The notes below the pieces were generated by a model that saw nothing but the letters and a program-made list of their open reading frames with translations, was not told the DNA's origin and did no database searches. The translations under genes were made by a program, and so were the position numbers. 64,000 nucleotides of DNA from Euphorbia lathyris (Eukaryota > Streptophyta > Magnoliopsida > Malpighiales > Euphorbiaceae). The stretch covers positions 43,925,501 to 43,989,500 of the forward strand of contig NC_088915.1 of NCBI RefSeq assembly GCF_963576675.1, given 5' to 3'. This document shows, one piece after another, positions 1 through 11,396 of the stretch (position 1 is its first letter; each line of letters starts with the position of its first letter).

Positions 1-7
1 AGTAGTC

Positions 8-110
8 CGGGTTGCGCCGCGAGGCAGCAACCCGAACTATTGTTCACGGTTGCTGCCTCGCGGCAGCAACCGTTTAGCGACTGGACGTCGCTGCTGCCAA
101 ACGGCAGGAG
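8..110 (+). promoter_or_regulatory. Cluster of three GC-rich hairpins in the copia D leader
   Basis: Three inverted repeats stand in a row: arms at 8-15 and 27-34 (8 bp); arms at 47-57 and 62-72 (11 bp, perfect, 4-nt loop TCGC); arms at 91-98 and 103-110 (7 of 8 bp, loop AAAC). The leader of copy C has matching structures at 48484-48600, including a perfect 10-bp stem at 48506-48529. A position in the retroviral-type leader fits a packaging, dimerisation or translation element. That role is inference. Confidence 0.6.
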
Positions 111-446
111 CGTGTTTTAGGTCTCGGGCCCCTTTGCGGGCCCGACAAGAGTAAAAGCCTATTTTGTTTAAAACCGTTTTAAAATAAAATAGTTTTAAAT
201 ATATTTATATATATAAGTTTCAGAAATTAACAGTTTTCTCTTTTGATTATCGAATGAAAATTTTATTTAAAAGTTTGTTTTACCTATTTGTAAATCAAAA
301 GTATTAAATGAATTAAAATCAAAATAATTGGGATATGCATAAATAAAGTTTTGTATAGTTGTATTAATCTAATAGGTTAATATAGAAGGTACGAAACTGA
401 TAGAATTAAAATTGGATGAAAGTTAATTTGATGAGTTAATGTGATT
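111..446 (+). other. Copia D leader, first part (non-coding)
   Basis: AT-rich leader after the hairpin cluster, with no reading frame of note. It matches the reverse complement of about 48200-48480 in copy C, which identifies it as copia leader and not host DNA. Confidence 0.75.
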
Positions 447-461
447 AACCTAAATATTACA
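447..461 (+). repeat. LINE target-site duplication, left copy (15 bp)
   Basis: The 15-mer AACCTAAATATTACA occurs here and again at 5805-5819, bracketing the LINE. Copy C has it once, on the other strand at 48183-48197, which is the empty site. Confidence 0.92.
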
Positions 462-672
462 AAGAGAGAGAGAAATAAAAAAAGAATTTAGAATTCCCTC
501 TCTGTTGAAGAGGTAACGTAGACTGCAAGGACACTAAACAACGCTCTTACCCTAGCCAAACTCCTTTGCCGCCGCCATCTCCCCTTGGCTTTCCGGCTAC
601 CGGAATCGTAACACACACCCCACCTGTGAACTACGGCACCTTACACTATACCCCCATCATCCCAGCTCACCA

Positions 673-1716
673 ATGGACCACTTAACTGAGCAAAGCGCCC
701 GTATTACTTTGAATGATGAGATTGAAACTGGTTTGGAACTTAATCCGGATGAGATCCCCGAGTTACAACGACCGCAGTCCTGGAGCCTAGCAGGCTCATT
801 CCTCATTGATAGAACAATTAAAACTATGTATATGAAAAACGCTATGGCCGAGCTATGGAGACCATCGAAGGGAATGCGCATCGAGGAACTCAGCCCCAAC
901 TTCTTCCGCTTCGAGTTCTACCACCCCTTAGAACGAGAAAGAGTGATTCAAGGAGGCCCGTGGTCTTTCGAACAGCACCTGCTGCTAACCCAACGCATCG
1001 AGCCTAATGAGGACTTGCAAACTATCAACCTCCGGAATGCGGATTTTTGGATCCAAGTGTACGAGCTTCCACCAGGACTCATGTCAGAAAAGGTTGGTAT
1101 ACATATTGGCAATTTCCTGGGACTGTTTATTGAGTCAGATAGCAACAACTTCACTGGTCAGAATAGGACATATTTGCGTATCAGGGTATCTATCAATGTT
1201 TTATTGCCACTAAAAAGGAAGATGAAAATCAATAGAACCGGGGAAGCTGCAACCTGGGTACACTTTAAATATGAACGGTTACCCACCTTTTGCTTCTATT
1301 GTGGCACAATTGGACATGCGGATAAATTCTGTACCAAGCTCCTGGAGATTGAGGAGCCAGACAAAGCTGTGAGAGCTTACGGAACTTGGTTGAGAGCCCC
1401 GAACAGGAGAAGTATGGTTCAACCAGTGTCTCGTTTTCTCCTACCCCTCTCCCCTAGTGCTCCTGCCGATTCACCTGCTGTCAATAGAGGGGCAGTGGGA
1501 AAAATAGTAGTACATCCCATGCTGGCTTACGAGAGTAGTGAAGAGGAGGGTATTCTTTACACTGACCCGAAAAGAAGACGACAGGAGAACCAATCGCCTA
1601 ACCAGCCTACGGCAAGCGGTATAAATGAAATAACATCCATGGCTTCAGGCCTAGGAAACTCGGATAACCAAAACAGTGAAGTGGGAACTGCCGGACAGTC
1701 CCGCAATGGGATATGA
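673..1716 (+). CDS. LINE ORF1: DUF4283/CCHC nucleic-acid-binding protein
   Basis: A 347-aa protein that would coat LINE RNA in the retrotransposition particle. The N-terminal half (about residues 30-190) has the DUF4283 pattern of plant LINE ORF1 and Gag-like proteins, for example 'PRSTRFEFYHPLERERV'-type spacing around 'EELSPNFFRFEFYHPLERER'. At about residues 208-221 is a zinc knuckle, CFYCGTIGHADKFC (CX2CX4HX4C). The C-terminal third is Ser/Pro/Asn-rich and looks disordered. The frame is intact from its ATG to the TGA at 1714-1716, which overlaps the ATG of ORF2 at 1713. An intact ORF1 beside a broken ORF2 means this copy could at most supply ORF1 protein. Confidence 0.85.
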   Translation: MDHLTEQSARITLNDEIETGLELNPDEIPELQRPQSWSLAGSFLIDRTIKTMYMKNAMAELWRPSKGMRIEELSPNFFRFEFYHPLERERVIQGGPWSFEQHLLLTQRIEPNEDLQTINLRNADFWIQVYELPPGLMSEKVGIHIGNFLGLFIESDSNNFTGQNRTYLRIRVSINVLLPLKRKMKINRTGEAATWVHFKYERLPTFCFYCGTIGHADKFCTKLLEIEEPDKAVRAYGTWLRAPNRRSMVQPVSRFLLPLSPSAPADSPAVNRGAVGKIVVHPMLAYESSEEEGILYTDPKRRRQENQSPNQPTASGINEITSMASGLGNSDNQNSEVGTAGQSRNGI

Positions 1717-4700
1717 GCATACTTAGTTGGAACTGTAGGGGTTGGGGAACGCCCGAACAGTTCGACAACTTCTAGATATTGTGTCTAGATTGAAACCTAA
1801 AGTTATCTTTCTGATGGAAGTAAAGTGTGGTCGAAGCAAAGTGGAAGCCATCCAGAAGAAATTAGCGTTCATTGGTCTCTTCACTGTCAGTCCAGTTAAT
1901 ATGGGGGGTGGGCTTGCATTGTTGTGGAAGGTGCCTGAGTCAGTTAGGCTCCTCAGTTTCTCTTCAAATTTTATTAATGTAAGTATTTCCCTTTCAGGTT
2001 TGCCGGAGTATCGATTAACCGGTTTCTATGGGTTCCCGGAAAGAGCCCGTCGTCAGGAGTCTTGGCAGCTGCTTCGTAGTTTGGCTGGCCCTACTGGTGG
2101 TCCATGGGTCTTGATTGGTGATTTTAACGATCTTTTGCTCCAATCTGAAAAAAGAGGAGGGAACAGCCATCTCCGTAGCTTATTAATGGTTTCCGTGATA
2201 CGATTGATTTCTGTGAAGTGTCAGAGATTCGGATGCAAGGGTATCAGTTCACATGGGAGAGAGGGAGAGGGACTGACCGATGCATTGAAGAGAAACTGGA
2301 CAGAGCCCTGGGGAATACCACTTGGAAGAGCTTGTTTCCGGATGCCACTGTTTTTAATGAGGAAGCGCCATCCTCTGATCACTCGGCCTTAATTTTGTCC
2401 CCTCGGCTGCAAGTGACGGGTCTGGTTCACCGGTTCAGATATGAGAACGCGTGGCAGGGGGACGCGGACTGTAAAGCAACAATTACAAACGCTTGGCAAG
2501 GGGGTGGGAGCGTTGATTTTCTGCAGCGATAGAAACACTGTAGCGATGTACTAGAGGAGTGGGGCAATGGGTTGCGTCAGCGGTTTAAATCACAGCTGAG
2601 TAGGTGTCGGCGTAATCTGTCAAGACTAAAGGCGCGGAACGTTAGTGGGGCGCATGAGCAGATTTTAGCAGCTCGACAGGAGCTTGAATCGATTCTTGCA
2701 CAGCAGGAAGCTTACTGGTGTCAGCGAGGAAAGAAATCGTGGCTAGTTGGGGGTGATTCTAATTCGAAGTTTTTCCATGCAGCGGCGAATGGGAGAAGGA
2801 AGAAAAATCTGATTCACAAATTGAGAGACAGCTCAGGGGAATGGAAAGATTGGGACTCAGGCCTGGGAGATTGCATTAGCCAATACTTCACTGACATCTT
2901 CACATCTTCGGGGTGTGAACCTACTTATATCCTGGAAGCCATTAATCCTATTATCTCCCCTGAGGCAAACACAGAACTGCTAACACTGTTTAGGACATAG
3001 GAGATAAAAATAGCCATTTTTTCCATGCATCCTGATAAAAGCCCGGGCCCAGATGGCTTTAATCCCGATTTTTACCAGCAGAATTGGGATATTGTGGGTC
3101 CTGATGTCGTTAACTCTTGCCTAGAGTGGCTCAACAATGGGTCCTTTCCAGAGGAAATACACTCAACTACTTTGATTCTAATTCCGAAGGTCAGATCACC
3201 GGAGAGAGTGTCGGATTTGAGACCAATAGCATTATGCAATGTAGTTTACAAAATCCTATCTAAGGCTATTGCTAACAGGCTGAAACAATATTTACCTTTG
3301 ATCATCTCCCCTAATCAGAGCGCTTTTATTCTCGGAAGGCTTATAACTGACAATATTATGTTAGCCTACGAAGTAAACCACTACCTCCACAGGAAAACAC
3401 AGGGCCGAACCGGGTATACTTCTTTGAAGCTTGACATGTCCAAGGCATATGATAGGGTGGAGTGGGAGTTTCTGAAAAGAGTAATGGAGAAAATGGGTTT
3501 TGTAGACCACTGGATCCGTTTATGTCTAGAGTGTGTGACCAAGGAATCGTATCATGTAGTTAATGGAGCTCATACAGTAGGACCAATTATTCCGAGCCGA
3601 GGCCTTCGGCAGGGAGACCCGATTTCACCGTATTTATTTCTGATATGTGCTGAGGGACTATCAGCGTCCTTGTCTAAACTGGAGAGGGATGGTCTTCTTC
3701 ATGGGTGTTGTGTCGCGCGTACAGCTCCGCCAATTTCACACCTTTTCTTCGCCGATGACTGCTATCTCTTCTTCCGGGCTACGACGGAGGAAGCTAATAC
3801 AGTTAAACAATGCCTTGCACAATATGAGAAGGCTTCTGGTCAGCAAATCAACTTTGCAAAGTCCTCAATTTCTTTCATAAAAACTGCTCCCCTCAGATTT
3901 GTCAGGCGCTGGGCTCAATTTTTGGGGTTTCATTGGCAGCTACAAATAGCAAATACTTGGGTTTGCCATCTTTAATCGGCAGAAGGAAGATAGAGGTCTT
4001 CCAGTATATTGAGGAGAGAGTTTCAAGTAGACTTCGTAGCTGGAAGGCAAAATTCTTATCTCGTGCAGGTAAAGAAATTCTAATCAAGTCTGTACTTCAG
4101 GCACTCCCTAGCTATGCTATGAGCTTATTCTTAATTCCCCAGACATTATGCTCTAACCTGGAGAAAGTGATGAACTCATTTTGGTGGGGTTCGAGTGGTG
4201 GGGGAGGATCGGGGCTCCGGTGGAAAAACTGGGAGAAGTTATGTCAGCCGAAGGAATCTGGGGGAACGGGCTTTCGTAACCTTCACAACTTTAATGTTGC
4301 TCTATTGTCAAAGCAAGCCTGGCGGTTACTTACGAACCCCGACTCTCTTGTGGCAAGAACATATAAAGGCCGATATTATCCTAACTCTTCCTTTTTGCAG
4401 GCTGAACTTAAGGATAATCATAGCTTCATCTGGTGCAGTATTCTGGAGGCTCAACCGCTTATACTCTCTAGTGTCAGACGCGTTGTTGGGACTGGTACGG
4501 AAATCAATATATGGGAGGAGCCTTGGCTACCAGATCCGGTCAACCCGTACGTCGAAAGCATGCGCTATGAAAGTTTTGACAGTAACACAGTGGATATTCT
4601 AAAATCTGACAGTCTAGGGACTTAGAATGATGGTTTGCTTTTTGGCCTCTTTAACCCAAGAGATAGAGAGCTAATATGGCAGATCCCCCTGAGTAATCGG

Positions 4701-5777
4701 AGTGTTCGTGACTCCTGGAGCTGGTTGGAAGACCCGCGGGGTCGGTTCAGTGTACGGCTGGCGTACCGGCAGCTGTGCTGTCAAAATGCAGCAGTGGGGG
4801 TAGCGGCTACTGGTGTAGAGTGGAAGAAGTTGTGGCGTCTCCATATTCCACCGAAAGTAATCTCCCTCCTATGGAGGACGTTATCGGGATGTCTACCAAC
4901 AGTATCGGCCCTGCAATACAGACATGTGGAGATACCAGGTGGTTGCCCGCGGTGCCAGGAGAGCAGTGAGGATGAATTCCATGCTCTCGTCCGCTGCAGA
5001 AATGCTAGAAGAGTGTGGCAGCTTGCACCTGTTGGAGATATCAGTGGACAGTTCCTTTCTTTTCAAGATTTCTGGAAATATTTATTTACAAACTGTTCAA
5101 AAGATGACATTGAACTAGCGGCTACTATCTGCTGGGTTCTTTGGTCAGACAGGAATGATAAGGTTTGGCGGAAGCAAACGAATGCGCCTGAGTACCTCTA
5201 TTCTACTGCTGTAGCATTCTTAAATTCGTGGAAGCAGGCTAAGCTTTCGGTACGTCGGTCTGCCCTATTACCTGTGTTTCCAGCAGCTGTGAGAGTTTGG
5301 TCTGCCCCAGAGGCGGGTTACATAAAGGTAAATGCAGATGGTGCTTTATTTCCTGATCTGCACTGCACGGGTTATGGCTGGGTTACTAGGGACTCGGATG
5401 GTAACTTCATCGATGCGGCTAATGGGATACTTCGGTGTCACCAGGACCCGTTTTTGGTCGAGGCTCTCGCATGCCGGGAAGCGCTGATATGGTGTAAAGC
5501 CGGGGACTGGAGAAACATTAAAGTCAAAATCGACTCACAATTGGTGGCCCTGGCACTACGAAGAGGTTTAAACGGCAACTCGTGTGTGGACAATATCTTA
5601 GAATATTGTAACTCCTTAATTAAGGAAATTGATAACTGCTCTATTCATTTTATTCATCGTTCAGCGAATCGATCTGCCCATGTGTTAGCGCGTGCTGTCG
5701 GTTTAGTGTCTGATCGCGGGGTTTGGACATCTCATCCTCCCCCTTTCATTTGTAATGCCCTGTTGGCTGATCAATAA
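1713..5777 (+). pseudogene. LINE ORF2: endonuclease-reverse transcriptase-RNase H, broken
   Basis: This is the LINE polyprotein that nicks the target and copies RNA into DNA. Domains in order: exonuclease/endonuclease/phosphatase fold at about 1713-2400 (IGDFNDLL, then SSDHSAL); reverse transcriptase at about 3025-4100 (KLDMSKAYDRVEW, RQGDPISPYLF, FADDCYLFF); zf-RVT at about 4720-5010 (Cys-rich CPRCQ with distal H and C); RNase H at about 5320-5720 (NADGALF, EALACREAL, KIDSQ, then NRSAHVLA where the last Asp is usual). Breaks: a 1-base loss near 1741, a frame change near 2165-2180, stops at 2530 and 2998, a frame change near 3890-3905 and a stop at 4623. Two of the stops look like TGG to TAG. 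It is non-functional. Confidence 0.9.
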
Positions 5778-5804
5778 AGTCTACTTATTCCCTTGTCAAA
5801 AAAA

Positions 5805-5819
5805 AACCTAAATATTACA
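5805..5819 (+). repeat. LINE target-site duplication, right copy (15 bp)
   Basis: Identical to 447-461. It directly follows the LINE A-run, after which the copia leader resumes. Confidence 0.92.
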
Positions 5820-6809
5820 TAAGTATTTTATGTAATCAACCAATTAAAATTTATTTAATTGAGTCTATGTATGTTTGGAGTTATGGACATATTTGGACCC
5901 TCTATTTAGTCTTTTGGTATTTTTGAAATAGGGCCTGGGAGTCCTGCCTATCTACTATCTATTGTAATTTCTCATCTCATCTAATTCCCTTTAAGTTAAT
6001 TGAAGTTTTCTTTAGTAGTATAGAAATTTATATGTAATTTCAAGGCGCCATGGAGAGGACGGAGGACCTAAAGAGAAATATGTAATAGTTAGTATTTCCC
6101 TAGGTTTGGCCTTTTATTCCGTCTCTGGCTCGACAAAATAATTTAGATAATATGTCCATAACACCAATGTATGTGTCTGATGTATGCGAAAGCAAATCAA
6201 GACTAAGTTAGATTATGAGACTTAAAATAAAAATCCCTCACTAATTAAAAGTTAAGTAAATAAGCAAGTTATTAAAATCGGTTGCCCCTCCCTAATATTA
6301 TAATTCAGCCGGCAGTACTGGGGGCCTTTGGGTTGTTGAGCAAACTCAAGCTCGGGGTCTTATGGTAACACCTGAATTATCGAAAATTGTTCTTTCATGA
6401 ATATGGGGTAATACTTAAATTAGATTATGATAATTGGATGGGCAAACCCATGTTATCATGAACTAATGGGCAATATGGTTGGGATTAATATGAATATCAT
6501 ATTAGTTACTAATGTGGTTAGTAACCCAATAACCTAGGAATCACATTAAAGATGTGATTGATTACATGAATCTACCTAACAAATGAGACTAGCTTGTTGA
6601 GCAAACTCAAGAGTTAGGATCCTAGCTCACTAAAGGATTTGTGAAATTCTTCGAATTAATATGGAGGGCTATTAATTTGGCAAAATAGTGGGAGCAATTT
6701 AAAATGAATTAAAAGACCTATAATTTTAGATTGATAGATTTTAAAGCAAATGAATAACATACGTTTACTCTTTCTCACTCTCAGGTTAAATTAAAACACT
6801 CTTAAAATC
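5820..6809 (+). other. Copia D leader, second part (non-coding)
   Basis: Continuation of the D leader up to the gag ATG, matching 47182-48182 of copy C in reverse complement. It contains two copies of a phrase around GTTGAGCAAACTCAAG (about 6336 and 6597). The whole leader is about 1.8 kb without the LINE, long for a copia element. No gene is seen. Confidence 0.75.
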
Positions 6810-8069
6810 ATGACTAAAACCAATCTGCAAAATATACTTATCGATAACAAGTTGAACGGTTCAAACTTCACCGATTGGTTTCGTAACCTCAAAATCGTTT
6901 TGAAGTTCGATAAGATAGGGTATGTACTTGATACACCGATACCCTCTAACCCGGAAGATGATGCTCCCTACGAAGAGATTTATGCTTACCTGAAGCATAA
7001 GGCTGATGACGATCACGCGGTATGCATCATACTTGCATCAATGACACCGGAATTGAAAAGGCAACATGAGGAGATGGATGCCTATTCCATGGTCACGCAC
7101 CTGAAAGAGTTATTTGGGAATCAAACTCGGTGTGAACGCTATGAGATAACAAAGCAGTTATATAGATGCAAGATGCAGGAGGGCACATCTGTAATGACAC
7201 ATTGTGTCAAGATGATTGGCCTTATTACCAAGTTTTCTAGTATTGGAGATGCGATGGATCATGAACTAAGTGTAGACTTACTTTTTCAATCCCACCTCGA
7301 GAGTTATTCACAGTTCATCATGAACTACCAGGTGAATGGCTTGCAAAACTCTCTTGAAGAGCTTGCAAATATGCTCGAGACAGTCGAGCCCAATATGAAA
7401 GAAAACAAGGGAATACCGACCCTTGCTATTGAAGGATCACAGAAGAGGAAAGGGAACCCTCCCAATCCTAACTATCCTAAAAAGGGCAAGGGAGCCATGC
7501 TCACCGAAATAAAGGGGAAGGAAGTGAAGAAGCCCAAAGGAGAGTGCCACTTTTGCGGTGAAGACGGGCATTGGAAAAGAAACTGTTTGGTGTACCTAGC
7601 CTCCCTCAAGAAGGGAAAAGCCGGGACTTCAACATCTGGTATGTTTTATATTGAAATAAATACAAATTCACTATCTGAATCTTGGGTATTAGATACCAGA
7701 TGTGGATCTCATATTTGTATGAACATTCAGGGACTCAGACGGACTAAGGAATTGAAGAAAGGAAGCATAAACTTGCGAGTAGGAAATGGAGCAAGAGTTT
7801 TCGCCCTCACTGTTGGAGATTATGCTTTGAGTTTGCCCTCTGGGCTTGTAATAGAATTAGGGAACTGTTTGTATGTTCCAGAAATGTCCAGAAACATTAT
7901 TTCTATTAGCCGTCTTGTTGACGACGGTTTTCATATTTCAATAAAAGACAAACATTGCAAGTTTTATAGAGATGAGATTTTCTATTTTTCAGGAATATCA
8001 CAAAATGGGATTTATGTGCTAGATGACAAAATTTTTGTATTCACAATTGATACCAAAGACATAAGCTAG
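6810..8069 (+). pseudogene. Copia D gag and protease, frameshifted at the end
   Basis: The first part of the copia polyprotein: capsid/nucleocapsid plus aspartic protease. The N-terminal about 230 residues are a copia-type Gag (begins MTKTNLQNIL; LNGSNFTDWFRNLKIVL). A zinc knuckle CHFCGEDGHWKRNC lies at about residues 246-259. The protease motif reads SWVLDTRCGSHICMN, where copy C has DTG at the same place: a G to R change in the catalytic triplet, from GGA to AGA. A single A is missing in an A-run at about 8052-8055 compared with C, so the frame ends at a TAG at 8067-8069 just before the integrase zinc-binding region. The ATG choice agrees with C (47181). Not autonomous. Confidence 0.92.
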
Positions 8070-8083
8070 ATAATTCGACTTAC

Positions 8084-10753
8084 TTGTGGCATTGTCGTTT
8101 AGGCCATATAAACAAAAGACGCATGCTTAAGCTACATCAAGATGGGCTTATAGATTCAATTGATTCTGAATCATTGGAAACATGCGAAGCATGTTTAAAA
8201 GGTAAAATGACAAAGACACCCTTTAGCAATAAAGGTGAGCGTGTATCAGACACTCTAGGATTAATACACTCAGATGTATGTGGTCCTATGTCAGTCCAAG
8301 CAAGAGGAGGATTCAGATACTTCATAAGCTTCATAGATGACCATACTAGATATGGTTATGTTTACTTGATGAAGCACAAGTCCGAAGCTTTTGAGAAATT
8401 CAAATGCTTCAAGAATGAAGTAGAAAATCAATTAGGAAAGAAAATAAAGATACTTCGATCCGATCGAGGTGTCGAATATCTTTCAGATGATTTTCTGAAT
8501 TATCTAACTGAATGTGGGATATGCTCACAATGGACACCTCCCTATACACCACAACACAATGGTGTATCCGAAAGGAGGAACTGTACCTTACTAGATATGG
8601 TACGATCTATGATGAGCATAGCATTACTTCCAAAGACATTCTGGGGCTATGCCTTAGAAACTGCCCTCTTCACCCTAAATCGAGTACCAACTAAATCCGC
8701 TAGTTCCACACCATATGAATTGTTCGTTGGTAGGAAACCCACATTCTCATTCATGAGAGTATGGGGTTGTTCAGCATTTGTCAAACGCGTAGCGTCAGAC
8801 AAGCTAGATTCTAAATCTGATAAATGTTTCTTCATTGGATACCCTAAGGAAACTGTAGGGTATTACTTCTATCATCCAGATGATCAGAAAGTAATAATAG
8901 TATCCAAGCACGCAACCTTCTTGGAGAAAGAGTTTCTTGAAGAAACAGAAAAGGGAAGCATGATTGAACTTGATGAAGTTCAAGAAGAAGAAACACCGAC
9001 TGAAACAATAGAGGCAGTTGAGGAACCCGAAGTAGTCCCATTGGATGAGACTCAAGTGCCACCCATTCGTAGATCACAAAGAGTTCGTGAACTCCCAATT
9101 AGATATGGTTTTCTAGTGGGAGATGATGATGAGGTTCCCGTGTTAGACGGCGAACCCGAAAACTACGAAGAGGCTCTTACCAGTCCAGATTCTAAAGCAT
9201 GGCTCAAGGCCATGGATTCTGAAATGGATTCCATGTACACCAACCAAGTGTGGACTTTGGTTGATCCACCCGGAGGGATAAAACCCATTGGGTGCAGGTG
9301 GATCTTCAAAAAGAAGACTGATATGGATGGAAAGGTTAACACCTACAAAGCTAGGTTAGTAGCGAAAGGATATCGTCAGAAACAAGGAAATGATTATGAC
9401 GAAACTTTCTCTCCTACGGCTATATCCAAATCAATCAGAATAATGCTCGCTATTGCCGCTCACTGCTATTACGAGATTTGGCAAATGGATGTGAAAACAG
9501 CTTTCCTAAATGGAAACCTGCTTGAGGATGTATATATGATGCAGCCTGAAGGTTTCATATCAAAGGATGCAAACAAGGTTTGCAAACTACATAGATCCAT
9601 TTATGGACTCAATCAAGCATCTAGAAGATGGAACAAGCGTTTTGACGAAACCATAAAACAATTTGGTTTCGAACAAAATTGCGAAGAAGCTTGCATTTAC
9701 AAGAAAGCAAGTGGGAGCTCAGTTGCATTTCTAATATTATATGTGGACGATATATTATTGATGGGAAATGATATAGCTCTACTACAGTCGGTGAAAGTAT
9801 GGTTATCAGGTAACTTCTCCATGAAAGACCTTGGTGAAGCAGCTTATATACTTGGTATAAAGATCTACAGAGATAGATCAAGAAGACTGCTTGGTCTTTC
9901 ACAGGCTACGTACATTGAAAAGGTGCTAAAGCGGTTTAGCATGCTTGAATCGAAACGAGGTAACTTACCCATGGTACATGGAGTAAAGTTAAGCAATCAT
10001 CAATGTCCTAAAACCGAAGATGATAAGAAACGCATGGCTGTAATCATGTATGCCAGCGCAATCGGTTCGATTATGTATGATATGCTATGCACTAGACCTA
10101 ACGTAGCGTTCGCGTTAAGTATAAAGAGTCATTATCAAGGTAATCCGGGAGACGAGCATTGGAATGTCGTCAAGAACATTCTTAAGTACTTGAGAAGGAC
10201 TAAAGACATGTTCCTAGTGTACGGAGAAGGGGATCTGAAAACAGAAGGATTTTCGGATGCCAGTCATCTCACAGATGAGAACGATTTTAGATCCCAATCA
10301 GGATACCTATTTATCTTGAATGGGGGCGCGGTCAGTTGGAAGAGTTCCAAGCAGGGAAGCGTAGCTTTCTCTACGACCGAGTCAGAGTACATCGCTGCTG
10401 CGGAAGCAGCAAAGGAAGCGGTTTGGATTAAGAAGTTCATTACTGAACTTGGTCTGGTGCCTGACATTGTAAATCCCATTACACTGCACTATGATAACAA
10501 CGGAGCCATTGCACAAGCAAAGGAACCACGGTCTCATAATGCATCCAAGCATTACTTGAAGCGATACCACATTGTAAGAGAGATTGTGGCAAGAGGAGAT
10601 GTGCGAATAGAAAGAGTACCTACTGAGGACAACGTTGCAGATCCTTTGACAAAGCCCTTAGCCCAGAAAGTACATGATCGTCATCTAAGTTCTACTAGGA
10701 TAAGTTGTAGAAAAAATTGGCTTCAGTCCAAGTGGGAGTATGTTGGGGTTTAG
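8084..10753 (+). pseudogene. Copia D integrase-reverse transcriptase-RNase H
   Basis: The rest of the D polyprotein, open for 889 codons but out of frame with gag. Domains: integrase zinc-binding region at the start (WHCRLGH, then CEACLKGK); catalytic core at about residues 60-220 (HSDVCGPM, RSDRGVEYLSDDF, YTPQHNGVSERRN, giving D, D, E); reverse transcriptase at about 390-640 (QMDVKTAFLNG, LYVDDILLMG); RNase H at about 740-880 (GFSDASHL, STTESEYIAAAEA, HYDNNGAI). All expected acidic residues are visible. Integrase has SDRGVEY where C has SDRGGEY. The ATG at 8084 is only the first Met after the frameshift; translation in an active parent would come from the gag frame. Confidence 0.92.
10730..10738 (+). 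promoter_or_regulatory. Polypurine tract of copia D
   Basis: AAGTGGGAG stands two bases before the LTR start and is the same in copy C (- strand, 26594-26602). It would prime plus-strand DNA synthesis. Confidence 0.75.
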
Positions 10754-11244
10754 TGTCCTATAGACAATTGTTCTAGGATATAAACTTAATGTAAATGAAG
10801 TATTCTTTACATCATTTGTTTTAAATAGATATGGTTTTATAAACTATATAAAGGCAACCTCTTTTAAGAACTAAATAAGTCTAATAAAAGGAAATCCCTA
10901 AGTTTGTTTAAAGTGATTATAAAGTGTTCATACAAGTATGAAGTGAGACGGAACTTTATAATAAACTAATAAACTTAAAACCACCCCAAGTCAAGTAATA
11001 TGTTTAGAAATAGGATTGACATATCACTGTTGAGACTTGCATATAACAATGTCTTCTGTCGAGACAGAGAGCTGATCTCACAAGCTTCAGATATGTAGAT
11101 ATCTGAACAGTTACATGGATCCAATGAAAGGGAGTTCATTAGGATTGGGGACCCGACTTGAGATAACAGGATGGGTAGATTTATCTTTGTCACCTGTTCA
11201 TCTCATTGGTATTAATAGGTATAAGTAATCATCAGACTCAAAGG
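10741..11244 (+). repeat. Truncated 3' LTR of copia D
   Basis: Starts TGTTGGGGTTTAGTGTCC, as do the LTRs of C (1.8 kb). Similarity to the C LTRs runs about 504 bp and stops after CAGACTCAAAGG. The remaining about 1.3 kb of LTR is not found elsewhere in the window, so the end was lost and not merely displaced. Confidence 0.88.
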
Positions 11245-11396
11245 TACACATACACACAATATTCTAACCCTACTTTGCGATTACTATTTTATTCTCTCAA
11301 GAATATTACTGACTTAGGCATCGAAGTGTCCCCGGCCGATCCCAACGGCGCCTCACAGGGAAGGGCTCCGATCAATGACTTTTTCACAAGTTATCA
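11245..11396 (+). repeat. 3' end of a Tat-like gypsy LTR (+ orientation)
   Basis: About 150 bp that match, inverted, the lower end of the LTR at 11762-12454, and end in GTTATCA like that LTR. It includes the GC-rich stretch around CGGCGCCTCACAGGGAAG. It joins directly to the broken D LTR. Confidence 0.75.

Larger units (their letters stand above)
462..5804 (+). mobile_element. Full-length L1-type LINE inserted in copia D
   Basis: A non-LTR retrotransposon of about 5.3 kb: 5' UTR of about 210 bp, ORF1, ORF2 overlapping it by ATGA, a short 3' UTR with AATAAA at about 5773 and a terminal A-run joining the target duplication. Both ORFs and a 5' UTR are present, so it is not 5'-truncated. ORF2 carries three frameshifts and at least three stop codons, so the copy is dead. 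It belongs to a different subfamily from the LINE at 53819-56980. Confidence 0.93.
1..11244 (+). mobile_element. Ty1/copia retrotransposon D, 5' LTR outside window, 3' LTR truncated
   Basis: The order is leader, gag-protease, integrase-RT-RNase H, polypurine tract and the start of an LTR, all on +. The window opens inside the leader; by comparison with copy C about 340 bp of leader plus the 5' LTR lie upstream. A LINE (462-5804) splits the leader. The coding region has one frameshift and a changed protease active site, so this copy is probably not autonomous. Its 3' LTR stops after 504 bp at a junction with unrelated LTR sequence. The pol protein is nearly the same as that of C on the - strand (26643-47181), so D and C are one family. 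Confidence 0.93.
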
